NCBI GenBank assembly: GCA_030247885.1
Contig: JAPDRO010000002.1
Span: 1,116,001 to 1,180,000 of the forward strand
Source of the DNA: Taxawa tesnikishii (nom. ined.)
Taxonomy: Eukaryota > Ascomycota > Dothideomycetes > Dothideales
Direction of reading: 5' to 3'
DNA: 64,000 nt
Made by a program: the position numbers and the translations under genes. The notes beneath the pieces are model-generated. The model ran no database searches. It was not told the DNA's origin and saw nothing but the letters and a program-made list of their open reading frames with translations. Of this stretch, positions 24,295 through 37,449 are shown in pieces (positions within the stretch are counted from its first letter, which is position 1; every line of letters begins with the position of its first letter).

Positions 24295-25330
24295 TGCGTC
24301 TTCTATGGAACCTTTTTCTTTTTTTTTCTCCTTCAAAAATGAGAGACTTTTGAAGCAAGGAAGCTCTGTGCCTTCGGGGTACCACACAGATGTTGGGAGG
24401 AGCAATTGGGCAGTGGAGGAGGGTATGGAAGGGCAGAGCAGGGTAGAGGAAACCAGAGGGGAACAGCAATGAATGGGCGATTGCGGGACAATATTTACAG
24501 TGTCGTAGGAAAATGTCTACTAGTACGTAGCGACTTGGTACTTGTCCCTCAATACGTCAACCCTTGTCCGGGAAGGCGCGCGTTCGCCGCTGAAACCCTC
24601 CTAGTGCCTTGGTAGAGCCTTGCACGAACGCTCCAAGACCAGCGGGCGGCTCTTCCTCGCTTCTGCTCCGCGTTCTCTGCACCTCGTGCGTTGCATGCTG
24701 CGTGTTTGCTACAGATGAAGTACACGCAAGCCTTCTCCTGTTCCTGTCTTGCATGCGTATGCTGCACCCCTGCTTCACGTCTCTGCTGTCTACATACATA
24801 GTCGCGCCGTTACGCCTGCTTCGGAGATGCCAACCTCAAGGTTTTCTGTTGAAGCAACCAGTCCTCACCACACCCGTGACCCAACCGTCGCCCCGGCAGA
24901 CTTCGGCGCCAAGTGGACTTCATCGATGGCGTGCTCAGAGCCCAATCGACTTCGTGAAGCCCGGCTCCAGCTCCCAGTCCCTGCCGGTAGCTGTACGCGC
25001 ACGAGCGGAAAGCACATAGGATACCAGCGGCTCGACCATGACGGCTGTAACCGCCAAAACCGGGAGAGAAAGCGAGTCGGGACAGGTCTGTTTCAGGTTT
25101 TATGTTTGTTTGATGTTTTCATTCCAGTGTCGTGCTACTTTTCACGTCCTCTGCGGACGACTGACGACTGTCTAAAACCATGCGGACATAGTGGTATAAT
25201 ATGCAATGCCTCGCCAGGATGCCCAAAACAAAACGCCGCCCATGATCATGCCCCGCCAACGCCGATGCTAAATCGCAGAACCAAACATCCAAACATCCAA
25301 ACGTCAAATCCAACAACCATCAGAACGGTT
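24295..25330. other. met3 upstream region / met16 downstream region
   Basis: About 1 kb. A T-rich run on the plus strand (24308-24330) becomes an A-rich 5' leader for met3. The longer plus-strand frames running into this area are antisense shadows of met16. I could not find a clear MetR/Cys3-type site by eye. Confidence 0.45.
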
Positions 25331-26326
25331 CTATGCAGGCGATTCGATCTTCAGACCGGCGTTGATGGCATTGCTGAGATCGTCCTGGCGCTTCTTCTCT
25401 TGCTCCTGCAGGAACATGGCGTAGCGGCTCTTCTTGTTGTGGATGCCACACTCGGTCTTCTCCTGGCCCTTCCAGCGACCAGCGCGCTCGTCTTCGCCCG
25501 CAGCGACGGGCTGGGTCGAGTGCCAGTCACCAACGGAGCGGTATCCCTGGTCGAGGAGTGCGTTGACGGGCACATCGTTCTCCTTGATGTAGTCCTGGAC
25601 TTGCTTGAAGTTCCAGTTGGCGAGCGGGTTGACCTTGATCATACCCGTATCGTCGACCTCGATCACATCGAGATCGCCACGCTTGCCACCCTGAGACTTG
25701 CGACGTCCGGTGATAACGGCAGCGACCTGCAGCTCAGCGTAGGCGCGCTGTGCGGGCTCAACCTTTGCGATATAATCGTACAGCTCATCGTTGGTCTCCC
25801 AAAGTTTGTCTCCGTGCTTGGCGGCAAAATCCTCCGCAGTGTCACAGCCCTCGGGCTTGTAGATGTGGATGGTCAAGTGGTTGTACCTCTTCTTCACACG
25901 GTCGACGAGGTCAAGAGTCTCTGGAAAGTGGTGAAGAGTGTCGAGGAAGATCATGTCGATGTCTGGTTTGATTGGGCCGTCGAGCTTGGAGAGCATGTCC
26001 ATGATTGCAAGACCGGTCAGACCGAATGCGGACGTCTGGTAGAGACGGGGAAGAGATGTCAGACACCACCTCAGGACCTCTGCAATCACGTCAGTATGCG
26101 TAGGCAAACACAGCTCTTAAGAAGAAGACCAACCTTGTGGCTCGAGTTTCGCCAGTTGGGCGTTGATGAACTTCAGGTGCGGCCTGGAGAAGTACACCTC
26201 GGGAAGACTGGCGCTGGAGCTACCGCTGGCATATCCAGACTCAGCGTCCGAAGAATCGCGTTTCTGCAGCGGGGCTTGGTGGGCATGGCAGACGATGCAG
26301 TTCCTGTGCTCGCCGTCGGAAGACAT
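25331..26326 (-). CDS. met16: Phosphoadenylyl-sulfate (PAPS) reductase, EC 1.8.4.8
   Basis: Two exons (26134-26326, 25331-26079) with a 54-nt intron encode 313 residues. The enzyme reduces PAPS to sulfite with thioredoxin, the third step of sulfate assimilation. It has the ATP-PPase-like fold: TSAFGLTGLAIMDML, the IDMIFLDTLHHFPET strand-loop, then VITGRRKSQGGKRGDL and a C-terminal catalytic cysteine motif KTECGIHNKKSRY. The first 40 residues include NCIVCHAHQAPLQKRD, a Cys/His-containing extension that I do not recognise from the core family. Its start sits about 50 bases downstream of a TA repeat that may contain the TATA element. The frame is clean. It is tandem with met3. Confidence 0.95.
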
Positions 26327-27856
26327 TGTGGTTTGCGGGTGGCAAGGCAGGTAACAGTGAGATCTGAGGCTCTTCTATGTATATATATATATATATGGGA
26401 GCAGGAATGGAATTGCAGCAGACGGAGGAAGAGATTGTAAATCAGGAATGGAAATAGAAGCAGAGAGAGAGAGAGACAGGCCCAACAATTCTATATTGAC
26501 CGACCGAATACCCGTAAGTGGGCTCCGTCTTTGAAATCAGAGAGGGGTACATCATTTTCTTCCTCAAGCACGCAATCACGCAATACGCGCTAAGGCTGGC
26601 GGGACCGACGCTGAAAGAACAGAACGAGAACGTCGCCCGCCACTCAACCAATCGCACACAGCGAGGCAAGGGGAGGCCAGAGGATTTGCCGACAAGCGGG
26701 CGTAAGTTACTGAAATACGGCCTTTTGCAGCGGGCGTGCTGTTCCTGACGGGCAGCGTTATCCCTTGTACGATTGTCATCGGCATCTCTCGCCGCTAGAG
26801 GAAGAAACGCTGTCTTGGCCCGAGATCTCTGTTTCTGCCGATGGGCTTTCGTGATCCCGATGACGTCCGTCTGCTCCAGCTCGCTCTGCTTGACTTTCGT
26901 CCCTTGCAGTTCGTCCGCGGCCGGGACTTCTGTTGATCTCCTGCAGGAGGAGCGGTTTCCGTTTCCGTGCGCTGTCACTTCGACATCATACATATGCGGC
27001 TCCCACCTGTGAGATTGCCTTTTGCGGCGCTGTGCTCTGTCCGCCTAAGTCCGTCTTTAGGGAGTGTTCTGTGTTCTAGCCCCTCCAAGCTTGGCCGTCG
27101 CATCTCCGAGACGTTTCTGCCTTGGTGTTGGCTTGGGCTTATGCTTCGCATCGAGCGAGCAGCTGCTGGCCGCGCTTTGGTCCGGTCCGGCCAAGCGCTC
27201 CAGGGAGCGACGTGGACGTCGTTCGTCGAGCACGCAACATGTCCCTGGCCTGCTGTGACTGCCCGTTTTGAATCATGGCTCAATATGCGAGATGGAGCGA
27301 TTTGCGGAGTATCAGTGCGGAGAGAAGGATGGCGATCGATTTCACCATTCAATGGAGACATTGCGCAACTGCACGTGAGCAGCTTCCGGGCACGGATTGG
27401 AATACAACTGGTCTGTGGCCCGTCATTTTGAAACCTAAAGAAGTGGAATGTGGAATTGCATGGGCCTCCGGCCGGGGAGATGTGCCTGGTGGGAGACGGC
27501 GTGCAGCAACCGGAGTGAAGGGCGAAGGTCATGTGCAACATACAAAGAGTCATCCTGAGGCTCACACGAGTATACGCCAGTTGCGCGATTGGGTCGCGAA
27601 AGCGAGCTTGGAGCGCCCATTCTTGGGGAACTAATCACTCACACTGAACAAAAGACAGCGACCGCAAATGCTGCAGGCTCTGGGCACCTTCATCGGATCC
27701 TTACTTCCGCATCAATCATTCTGAGCATATCCATGGCTGTCGCTCTGGCCCATTTGCTTTGTCGTTGACCTCCGAACCCCATAGTAACCGGGTATATTTA
27801 CACTTGCTGTACCTGAACTCCAGTTCCCTAACCAACAACCAGAAATGCTCTCCACA
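26327..27856. other. 1.5-kb intergenic region upstream of met16
   Basis: Contains the TA and GA microsatellites near its left end. Longer frames (26442-26993 minus, 26975-27565 minus, 26967-27431 plus) lack any recognisable domain and overlap each other on opposite strands. No gene supported. Confidence 0.45.
26370..26396. repeat. TA microsatellite just upstream of met16
   Basis: A run of alternating T and A (about 20 bases), 45-70 bases upstream of the met16 start codon, followed by a GA repeat at about 26462-26476. It may double as a TATA element. Confidence 0.7.
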
Positions 27857-28748
27857 TCAAACCTCCAGCATGGCCCTCAATCCAGCGTCAACGCTCTTCA
27901 GCCACCTTCCCTTCTCCTCCAGTTCGTCCTGCATGTCTCCCTTTGCTCTAACCCTTTGCGCCTCCTGCGCGTCTTGTATTGCCTCCCGTTTCCGAGCCTC
28001 AAGCGGCTTCAGCTCGCTCTCCAGCTTTGCTACCTCGCGCTTTGTACGAGGTAGTGCTGATTGAAGATCTGCGAGCTCACGATCGAGTTCAGCGAGCTCG
28101 GCCTCTCGCTGAGATAGCAAGTCCATGGTGGCATCGAGGGGCAGCGACATGTTCGGGTCAGTTGACCGCGTCTCTTGCGACGCCTTGAGCTCCGCTATAG
28201 TGGCCTCTAGACCCGCAATTTCCTCTGGCAATGACTCTAGCTCCGCTGTTCGTAGCTGGATGCTCTCGTGTGCTGTGTTTGCTGTTTAACATGATCCCAT
28301 CTATGGCAAGTCTGTGATACATACACCGCACAAGATTCCGGCCCATCTCCTCCAGACCCTTCGTCATACGAGCCACTTCCTCCTTCTTCGCCTTCAACGC
28401 CGCTTTTTCCGTAACAAGCTGCTCTGCGAGCGCATCGTTCTCCCTCGCATCTGCCAGTTGAGGTGGATCTGCCGCGATGGCTTTGAGAAGACGCTCTTTC
28501 GTAACTTGCTCGACGTACATCAGGCGCAGTTTAGAGAACAGTTCCTGATAATGCGCTAGCTCTGCCATCAAGAAGGCCGGCGTGACTGACCCCGGGAGGC
28601 CATCTGTGGAAGCGATATTCGATGAGCGCGCTCCGTTACTATCGGCTATGGAGCCTGAGGAAAGGACTGCATCGGAAAGGGTGAGAAAGGAAAGATTGGC
28701 GGGTTGTTGCAGCGATTCAATAGCGATCGCGATCTGAGGGGCGTCCAT
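27857..28748 (-). CDS. sos7: Kinetochore protein Sos7 family (coiled coil)
   Basis: Two exons (28325-28748, 27857-28281) joined by a 43-nt intron (GTATGT...ACAG) give 282 residues. The recognised part is LFSKLRLMYVEQVTKERLL with LKAIAADPP, the conserved start of the Sos7 coiled-coil domain. Long heptad-type helices follow (ALKAKKEEVARMTKGLEEM, then SQREAELAELDRELADLQ, KREVAKLESELKPLEARK). In fission yeast Sos7 binds Spc7/KNL1 at the kinetochore, in the role of budding-yeast Kre28. The protein is nearly all coiled coil after residue 90, as in the family. Its start lies 219 bases from the divergent splicing-type gene. The choice of donor is fixed by phase: it gives LVRSNTAHESIQLR without a stop. 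Confidence 0.8.
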
Positions 28749-28967
28749 TGTACTGACGTGCTGTTTTGGAAGACGTAGATTCGGCTCAATGGGTCTGTTA
28801 TAATCGCATCGGGAGTCCGCAAGATGTTGTTTATCGAGGCTCTTCCATTGTTTATCAAGCGCGGAATTGCCCCGCTTGCGCTCCACGTTTTTCGACGTCA
28901 CATGTGAAAGCCTGAATCGTGAGTCCTTCTTCACAACTATCTACAAAAACCACTCACTGTTTGAACG
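28749..28967. promoter_or_regulatory. Short bidirectional promoter region
   Basis: Only 219 bases separate the start codons of the divergent sos7 and splicing-type genes, so both promoters and 5' leaders must fit here. I recognise no specific site. Confidence 0.55.
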
Positions 28968-30231
28968 ATGCCTCTCGAGGAACCACCGACGGACGATTAT
29001 GTGGTTGAACTCCTGAAGAGAGATGCAACAGCGAAGGCGACCAGAAATCCAAACGTCGGCTACGAAGGCCTACTGAACAGGAGGTCTGCACGTCGATCAT
29101 GGCTCGAGGGACAATCTTAGTTGACTCCCTAGACCGACAGGATCTGCGCCAAAACCGAACACCAAGTTTCTAAAGAGTCTGCTACGAGATACCGACAGCC
29201 ATAATGCAGCACTGCTCGCCAAAGAAGCCGAAGAGTCACGGGCGAGGTTGAGGAAATTGAGGGAAGAGAGGAGAAGCAAAGGAAGACCAGAACAAGCTCT
29301 CTATTCTGCGAGGGCACGGCATGAAAGTGACTCCGAGGTTCGGCGCAAGCGCCGCAAAATGAGCGACGATGAAGCAGATGAGCGCAGACCGAGACTGAAG
29401 TACGACCGCAATGACAGGGAGGAAAGGGATTCGAGGCATGAGCATATAAAAGACAGACGCCACGGCAAGAGGCATCACCGCATCAACAATAGCGATGAAG
29501 AAGACAATGAGGCACGCTCTAGACATCGCCATCACAGGGATCGTGGAGGAAGACAGCGAAGCAGATCGCCGAGAAACGACAGAAGGCGCGAGGATAGGCC
29601 ACGCCGAAGGACCCGGAGCAGGTCGCCTTCTTCTTCGAGATCACACGATCGCGATCGTCACCGACGGCACCGTTACCACAAACGTGACTCTCGATCTTCC
29701 GAGCCAGATGATGCACCAGAACGGAGCAGAAAGCCCACCCGCGAACCGCAAGATGGCACGAAAGAGAGTCCTCCCAGTGGAAGCAGGGGCACCGTTGCAA
29801 AATCACCGGCATCGGATTCGGATCCATTAGAAGCGATTATCGGACCGCCACCACCGCCGCCCAAACCTCCAGTCCGCTCTCGCGGCCGTGGAGCCTTCTC
29901 AAAACCTTCCGCTATAGACTCGCATTTCGCTTCGGGCTACGATCCCAGTGCGGATGTTTCTCTTGACCCGGACGAAGCAGATGACTGGGATCAAGCGCTT
30001 GAGGCTCTCAGGGATCGACAGAAGTGGAAGCAACAAGGTGCTGAGAGACTTCGCGCAGCCGGCTTCACCGATGAGGAGGTCAGGAAGTGGGAAAAGGGAA
30101 GCGAGAAGGCAGAAGAGGACGTGAGGTGGAGCAAGAAGGGCGAAGGAAGGGAGTGGGATAGAGGTAAGGTTGTGGATGAGGATGGTATGGTGGATGTGAA
30201 GGCTGAATGGGGGCGGCTGAAGGGGACCTGA
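28968..30231 (+). CDS. RS-rich pre-mRNA splicing-type protein (annotated in fungi as 38B-like)
   Basis: Two exons (28968-29083, 29133-30231) with a 49-nt intron encode 404 residues. The N-terminus is MPLEEPPTDDYVVELLKRDA, followed by the conserved block KPNTKFLKSLLRDTDSHNA and a helical AALLAKEAEESRARLRKLRE. The central 150 residues are Arg/Ser/Asp/His-rich with many RSRSP-type repeats, as in SR-like splicing proteins. A Pro-run (PPPPPPKPP) and an acidic DPDEADDWDQALEALRDRQK region precede a C-terminal helix. Fungal proteins with this layout are named pre-mRNA-splicing factor 38B; direct function is not established. The two exons join in one frame (NRRPTGSAPKPN). The gene shares a very short promoter region with sos7. 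Confidence 0.72.
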
Positions 30232-30935
30232 GGGGGCCGTGGTGGCTCATTCTTAGGTCTCAGGGCAGATATGAAGTGCCGATACTAGGAAGTATTTCTG
30301 TCCGCTCAGGTTGTGGGTCGAAAACAAACTCTTGTGCAACGATATGCAGCAACTGACCGTACGTTGTTGCTTCCTGGGAAGGACGCTATCGGACAGGTTG
30401 TAGAAGTGATAACAGGCTTGCACCATAACCATCACTCTATTCCGAGGAAGAGATCGAGTGGGCCACCCATAACCATTACAAACCTGTGAGTCGTGCTGTG
30501 GTCCAGGTATACGGATTGTCGACTTGCGAGGGCAGTCTCATGCTCGTCGCTACGAATCTGTACCCAACATATGATGCGATCGTATTATCACGTCAACCAA
30601 ACCGTTTAGGATTGGATTTCTATCCTGTTTTGACCCATGCCAATCCACCAACCCAGATCTGGCGGTGCATAAATATCTTCTGCGTTTAGCGCATGGGAAG
30701 TTGTCCGTGTTCAGTTGGATATCTTGACGTTCAGAAGTCAGAGAGTGGAGTGAGAGCGCAAGGCTTGGCGCGTGAGAAACTTCGGCAGAATGACACTCTT
30801 GCGCCAAACCCGTTTCAGTCTAGTCAGCCCACAGCGAGCGCTTTCCTCGAGAATTCGTCTTTTGCAACTTCTATAGCGACAACCGAACGACCTCGCCCAG
30901 CGAACATCTCACGACAACCCCGGAAATCAGCCAAA
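30232..30935. other. Intergenic stretch upstream of rpl37
   Basis: About 700 bases, no supported gene. The last 150 bases before the rpl37 ATG are pyrimidine- and CAA-rich, as expected for a ribosomal-protein leader. Confidence 0.45.
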
Positions 30936-31523
<588 letters not shown>

Positions 31524-33553
31524 ACGTTTCAAGCATCATGAATAAGGTGTGACAGTGAGGGGGATCCGGGGTCGCTGTGGGAAGATGGAGGATAAAAAGG
31601 ATGCTGGGAGTTACGGTTGCTTCCTTACGGCTGGCGGCTAGCGTGGGAATGCTGCTGGCAAGTGACGAGGGCATGGAAAATAGATGTCGTTCGTGGATGT
31701 CAATGGCCCCAGATATCTTTGCAGCGCCTCTTTTGAAATGATAACATCACACGGTTGCCGAATCAGATACACGACTGGACGAACTGTCTCTACGAAAATC
31801 GCGGTGTTGCTCTTCATTCACAACGGATAACCAAAACCGGATCTCGATTATATGTCCAGATTCCGCTGCCATCTGGTGCATCATCCGTCTCTTCCCAAGC
31901 CACCGTCCGATATCGATCACCGATGTCACTTCAGTCTTCTGCCATGATGAATTGTGTTTGATGTCATACGCATATTGATATGGATGGGGTGCTGCCTGTC
32001 TTTCTCAAATCTGTCCATCCAGCATATGACACACTTCGGCTCAGACGACTGTGACCTGTCTTTCCGGTGTTGCACTCGTGCTGGCACACTCGTGTCGCGA
32101 AAGAGACTCCTGGCGGACATCAAATTCTCCAGCGATGCTTAGACCATACTAACACAGCTACATCTTCAGAGAAACGTAAGTGAGCCCTGCCGGCACCCTT
32201 GCCATGTACTTGAGATAGGCCATTGATCGTAGGTGGCCGGACTTCTATCCTTGAATGATCACCTTCAACAAAGCGGAAGTGAAGCAGATTGTGACTGCGC
32301 TGTACCCAGATCGACATGTTGTAAAGTGCAAAAGGGGTTGCAAGAAGTATAGTCGCACTGTTACCTAGGTTGTTTTCACGGCTGACTATGAAAGCAACCA
32401 CTAGATGCTTGTTGGAGGCTTGACGCCGGTCACAAGATTGCAGAAAAGAACACGGGACAGTCTGATATAGGACGCTGTGGCTGGGGCGTGTCGGTCGTTA
32501 TCTTGGGCTGTGCTGTGGTTCATGATTCGTGGTCGTGCAACGACGACCGCTTTTCGGTCTATCGAACTGGGCTGTGGTAGGCAACGCTCGTGCATTCCAA
32601 TAACTCTTCTGGCCTGCGTGGCTCTTGGAAGAGAGTCAGCTGGGTAAATTGCGCCGTAAAGCCCAATCAACAGGCTTCTGGAAGGCGAGCAGGCAGGCAT
32701 GGCTGGAGGGACGCCGCAGGGATTCGTGTATTGCAATCTTAAATTCCGGGCCGTGATTGCCCGTCTCGAGTCTGTGCTATTGTGGCAGAAGCACACGGTA
32801 TTCGACGTGAGTGGGTTCTGTAGACTGTAGTACAGCAGCGACATACAATGGGCGCGCGCTTAGCTATGCCACGCTGCCTCCATCCTGTAGTCTTGTGCGA
32901 CAACGAGACATCTAACGTCTATACCTCTTTACCCTGTACCCGTCGCAGTGGTGTGGAGAAGCTGGTTTCTGTTCCCTGATCGCGTGCATTAGCGAGGCCA
33001 GTCTTGCGCTAACTCGACAAAGCTATTACCTCAAGGCAGCTAGTGCCCCAGACTACCAATTGGGGGCGCAGACCAGCACCCGCACCCTTTACCAGCAGTC
33101 CAGCACAAGAGAGGACACCTCCCACTCCCACTCCTTCTCGCCCGTGACAGCGGCTCCGACTTCCTGCCACCCACCGGCCGTCGCATCTGATGTGGTAAGA
33201 GACGTACATTTTACATTTTGTTCCACCAACATACAGCCCGCGACAAGACTGGCAGCGCAAACGACATCTTGACCACACCGCACGCGCATACAACACCCAC
33301 GCTCATTCTGGCAACCCGTTAGCCATATCCTTACCGTTATCCTTCGACCCAACTGCGGCCGTTTCGTCGACCCGACAGTACACGCTATCCCTGGCGTCGC
33401 CAGGCGACTCTATCCGCCTATTCGTTCCTTACGTCGCCGTCGATTGCCATCCCATACTACCCCTCGACGCGGCCGCATCTCGCGCGCGCCTAATTGAACC
33501 TCTTCGTTTTCACTTCTTCCACATACACCTACCACAAACAATTACTTCCCACA
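31524..33553. other. 2.0-kb intergenic region upstream of palI
   Basis: No supported gene. The last 250 bases before the palI start are pyrimidine-rich (for example 33350-33540), suggesting a long 5' leader. Short frames on both strands show no domain. Confidence 0.45.
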
Positions 33554-36092
33554 ATGTTGCGGCCGGCCACGCCATTGTCAATCCTCTTCTTCGCTGCCTT
33601 CGTGCTATTGCTCTTGAGCACTTTGTCAACACCAATTATCAAGGCTATCCCACTTGCGACGGTTGAAGATGTCAATTTTGGAGTGTTTGGATACTGCAAC
33701 TCGTCCGCCTCGGCGGGCTGCAGTGGCATGAAAGTTGGATACGATACAGGTGCGTTCTACAACACGGACATGTTCTCTTGTTAGATTGTGTTTTACGTGG
33801 ATTGGACTAGACATGAAAAGGCCGAGACCACTAACGTTCAAACCCAGACAACTTAAGTCTTGGAACTGAAGATGACTTTTCACTTCCCTCAAGTACGAGG
33901 CATTCGCTCTCCTCAATCCTTATCGTGCACCCGGTTGCCGCACTCCTTGCTCTCATATGCTTCTGTTTGGCCTTCGCAGCGCACTTCCACGGCCCGGCAC
34001 ATTCCCCACGCTATTTGCTCGCCCTGTTGATACTGAGCTTTCCAACATTGTTGGTCACTTTACTTGCTTTCCTCGTGGATATCCTCCTTTTGTCCCGCAC
34101 TTGCAATGGGGCGGCTGGATCGTGTTGGCGGCTACGATCCTCATCATGGCTTCTGGCGTCGTCACATGTGCTATGCGTAGGACTCTGGTTTCCAGGAAAG
34201 CACGCAAGAAGCGCATTGCGGAGAACGCTGAGATGAATGGGGAAAATCATTACGCCAACTCCCAGCAAACCAGGTTGATGACTGACCAGCTACCAAGGGC
34301 AGACAGCCCGCCACCAATGTCAGGAACCACAGCTGTAGACAAGGTCCCACAGTTTGCTTCCTTCGAGACCACAAACAAAGAAAGATCAAGTCTGGATGAT
34401 AGGGCGCCCCTGAATCCTCGCAACCCATCTGTCAGAAGCGGCAGCACTGGTCCCGGAAACAGAGCTCCAGTCGGCCTAGTTGCAGATGAAGATGCTCCTC
34501 CAATGCCTGGCCAAGGTCCACAAGGTATGGGGCCACGTGGACCCATGCGCGACCAATACAGAAACCCTATCTCTCCTAACGAAGTTGCAATGGCCAGTAA
34601 CCTTCCGCCGCCCGGTATGAGGCGCCAAGGCTCGAACAATACCATGAACTCGCAGGGCTCCAGAGGATCCAACAGGTCAGGTGGCCCGCCACCGCCATTC
34701 TACGGTGCCCCCGGGGCAGAGGAGGCTTCCCGCCACGCGGTGGCCCACCTCGTGGTGGATTCGGACCTAGAGGTGGATTTGGACCGGGGAGAGGAGGCTA
34801 CCCACCGCGTGGCGGCCCGCAGGGAATGAGAGGTCCTCCGCCGCCAGGTTGGGTCGGCCCACCTCCTCCCGGCGGACGTGGCATGGGTCCAGGACCCGGA
34901 GCGATGGCTGCAGGCGCTGGAGCAGGCATGGCCGCAGGCGCTATGATGGGAAGAGGCCAACGTGGTCCGCCGCCCGGTTACGATAATGCTCACTATGACA
35001 ACAACGGACCTCGACCTGCACCATATGACGAAAGGAACTCACCACCACCGATGGCTGACGAGACGATTGGTCGAGCTATCGAAATGGACGAGAGGACTGG
35101 TGCCCAGCCGGAGAATGTGAGTAGCAACAACTACGGCCTGCGCGATAGCGACGGAGATGTAGCTGGTATGGTAGGCCTGCAACAGGGAAGGGCGGGCCCG
35201 ATGAACAGACAGCCGAGCGGAGGACAATCCAGCGGCGTTCTGAGCCCCAGCAGTGTGTACTCACGACAGCCTAGTGGTGGGCCACCACCGGCTGGCGTTA
35301 TGAGCCCAAGCGTGTACTCCGAGCAGTAAGTTCCCTGCCCTCCTAGCTCGCATTTGCACGAACCAACCGTGTCTGACTCGACCAACCAGAAGCTATGTTC
35401 CCCCTCGCGCGGCCTGGGGCCAACCACCGCCACCTGCTCAGCGCCAGCCCTCCCTGGAAGAGGCATACAACGGCGAAAACCCGCCCTCTCAACATGCCAT
35501 TCCACTTTCTCCCATTGCCGGCTCTCCCACCTCACCGCAGAATCGCCACCGCCGCGCCGGCTCTGAATCCTACTACGAAGACGTTGATCCGCGCTTCGCT
35601 CACGATGAACCTGTCTCGCCAGTCTCCGCCGTTCCCAACAGCCTCGTTCCCGGCTCAAGCGTCCCTGCACCACAGCAATCCGCGCCTCCACAACAACACC
35701 TGCACCCACGCACTGCTGGCGGCTACACCGAGCAGCACTCCAACATCCCGCAGTCCGGCTCCCTAGAACGCGACAGCAGCTACGAAAATATCCCCGAAGG
35801 CGCCCGCTCGCCCGCGGGATCAGAGGCGAGCCACTTCACGTCAGTCTCTCAGCGTGGCATCAACCCCGCATGGCGTCCTCCGCCAGGTGTAGGATATGGC
35901 GGTCCTCCACCGGCGAGAAGACGTGATGATGTTATCTTGAACGCGAATCCCGATTTCTCGCTCCCGACGGGCTCGAGGGGTGGACAGGGAGTAATGAGGG
36001 GAAGAGGTGGCATGGGCATGGGGCCTGGTAGGGGCGGCATGTCTGGAGCTGGTGGACTGACCCCTATGGGGAGGTATCCGACGGATATCTAG
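33554..36092 (+). CDS. palI: pH-response regulator PalI/Rim9
   Basis: Three exons (33554-33749, 33848-35325, 35390-36092) give about 792 residues. The N-terminal 180 residues are the SUR7/PalI membrane domain: TM1 in PLSILFFAAFVLLLLSTL, the GVFGYCN motif with paired cysteines (GYC, AGCSG), then three more membrane segments (LIVHPVAALLALICFC, LLALLILSFPTLLVTLL, GGWIVLAATILIMASGVV). A cytosolic RKARKKRIAENAEMNGENHY and a very long Gly/Pro/Ser-rich tail end at GRYPTDI. In the family it helps place the ambient-pH sensor PalH at the plasma membrane, upstream of PacC. Two slips, at 34088-34091 (T4) and 34708-34716 (C5G4), each need one base. Exon 2 is two bases short of its expected phase. Confidence 0.9.
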
Positions 36093-36470
36093 ATGATGTC
36101 TTTGTAGGCATGAGTTCGTGGGTGACTTACAAGCAGCTTTCAGTTCTGCCGTTCTGTTCTATTTCGATTTTCTTCGGGGCGGATGGGGATTTGTCCAGGC
36201 GCAGGGCGCACGACATACACCACGGCCGGGAAACCGTCTCTTTTCTTTCTTTTCTTCGCCTCTCTGAGAAAGTATACAGGATGCCGGGCAGGCCGGCTGG
36301 TTGGAGGAATCATGCGGGCGGCTTGATGCAGTGTAGATATGGATCCCGATTGTGCATAAGAAATGTTTATTACAGTAATGAAATCGCTTTTGCCTTCTGA
36401 AACGGCTTTCGGAGTGCTCTGCTAACACATCAAATAACAACATGAACAGTGAGTCAAAGCGATCACGGAG

Positions 36471-37140
36471 CGCACGAGGCAACAGCTTGCAGAACATTGT
36501 CAACGAAGAGTGGGACCTATAAGAACGGCTACTCGAACGCCGCCACTATGTTCAACATCTACATGGTGAGAGCAGCCGGTAAACCTACAAACGCGTGAGC
36601 TGTTTGGCCAACCGCTAAAGACTTACGAGGGCACCAACTGGGGAAATCTGGAATTCCCCAGAGGCTATACGAGCTACGATCAAGGCTCTGTTCTCATGGA
36701 AGGCCGCCTCGTGATCTGTGTGAAAATCCAGCGAGATGGAAGCTTCAGGCCCAGTTCGTTTATACACACGCTACACTCTCCTCATCACTCACTCACTCAC
36801 CCACTTCTACGTTGCGCGCCACACGGGATCACATATCGCTCAGCTCGATATCGTACCGGTTGACGGTCAAGACCAGTACAGGAAGCATCGCGTTTCCGCA
36901 GCTCGGCGGCCGTTTGACCTTTAACGGTCCAGATTCCAAGATTCACGTGGCTGACTACAATGTCGATGGGATCAAGCTGATTTACTCAACTACAGAGATC
37001 TTCACATGGTCCGAGACGTACAACGGTGATGTCCTGATTCCGTATGGAGATGAGCATGAGATGCACGAGTTCGCACTCGATGCAGGCCTGGGCCATCCTG
37101 TTCATGTCGAAGGCTTGGATGGGACAGACAAACCATAGCA
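36471..37140 (+). pseudogene. Decayed fragment of a GH35 beta-galactosidase gene
   Basis: Two broken stretches match neighbouring parts of fungal GH35 beta-galactosidase (lacA type). The first runs from KNGYSNAATMFNIYM through TYEGTNWGNLEF and GYTSYDQGS, corresponding to [26 protein letters not shown] in intact enzymes. The second, at about 36860-37135, has IAFPQLGGRLTFNGPDSKI, then HVADYNVDGIKLIYSTTEI and FTWSETYNGDVLIPYG, which is domain 2 of the enzyme. Only about 200 of roughly 1000 residues remain. The first stretch has in-frame stops and the catalytic N-terminal barrel is missing, so this is a relic with no plausible activity. Intact family members hydrolyse terminal beta-galactosides outside the cell. 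I see no mobile element at its borders. Confidence 0.78.
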
Positions 37141-37449
37141 GGGGGCACTGTGTAACTCGTAATGAAATTTCGTTGCTGTTACATCTGAGAGCAAATACTC
37201 GTGGTCCCGGCTCAACTGCTTGACTCCGGAAGATAAGCATTTGCATTTGCTGCGAACACCCCGTATATATGACGTTTTTGACCAGCAGCAGGCTTGATCT
37301 GTATATGTAGCTTTCCATAGGGTCTCCCGCATAAACGAAGTGCGCGCTCTTGTTGTCGTGGTTCGTACGACCAACGCTTGTTGCAACGAAACAAGAGGCC
37401 GCAGACAAGAGGCCGTCAATTCAACTGCGTTTCTGGCGCCCGGCATTGC
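37141..37449. other. Short intergenic stretch
   Basis: About 310 bases between the beta-galactosidase relic and the 3' end of the UBX gene; nothing recognised. Confidence 0.4.

Noticed and set aside
24749-26440. 563-codon plus-strand open frame
   Set aside because: It lies antisense to met16, which has full family conservation and splicing. The frame is a by-product of GC-rich third positions, and its translation has no domain.
26442-27565. Overlapping frames of 150-196 codons on both strands upstream of met16
   Set aside because: They overlap one another on opposite strands and none shows conserved composition.
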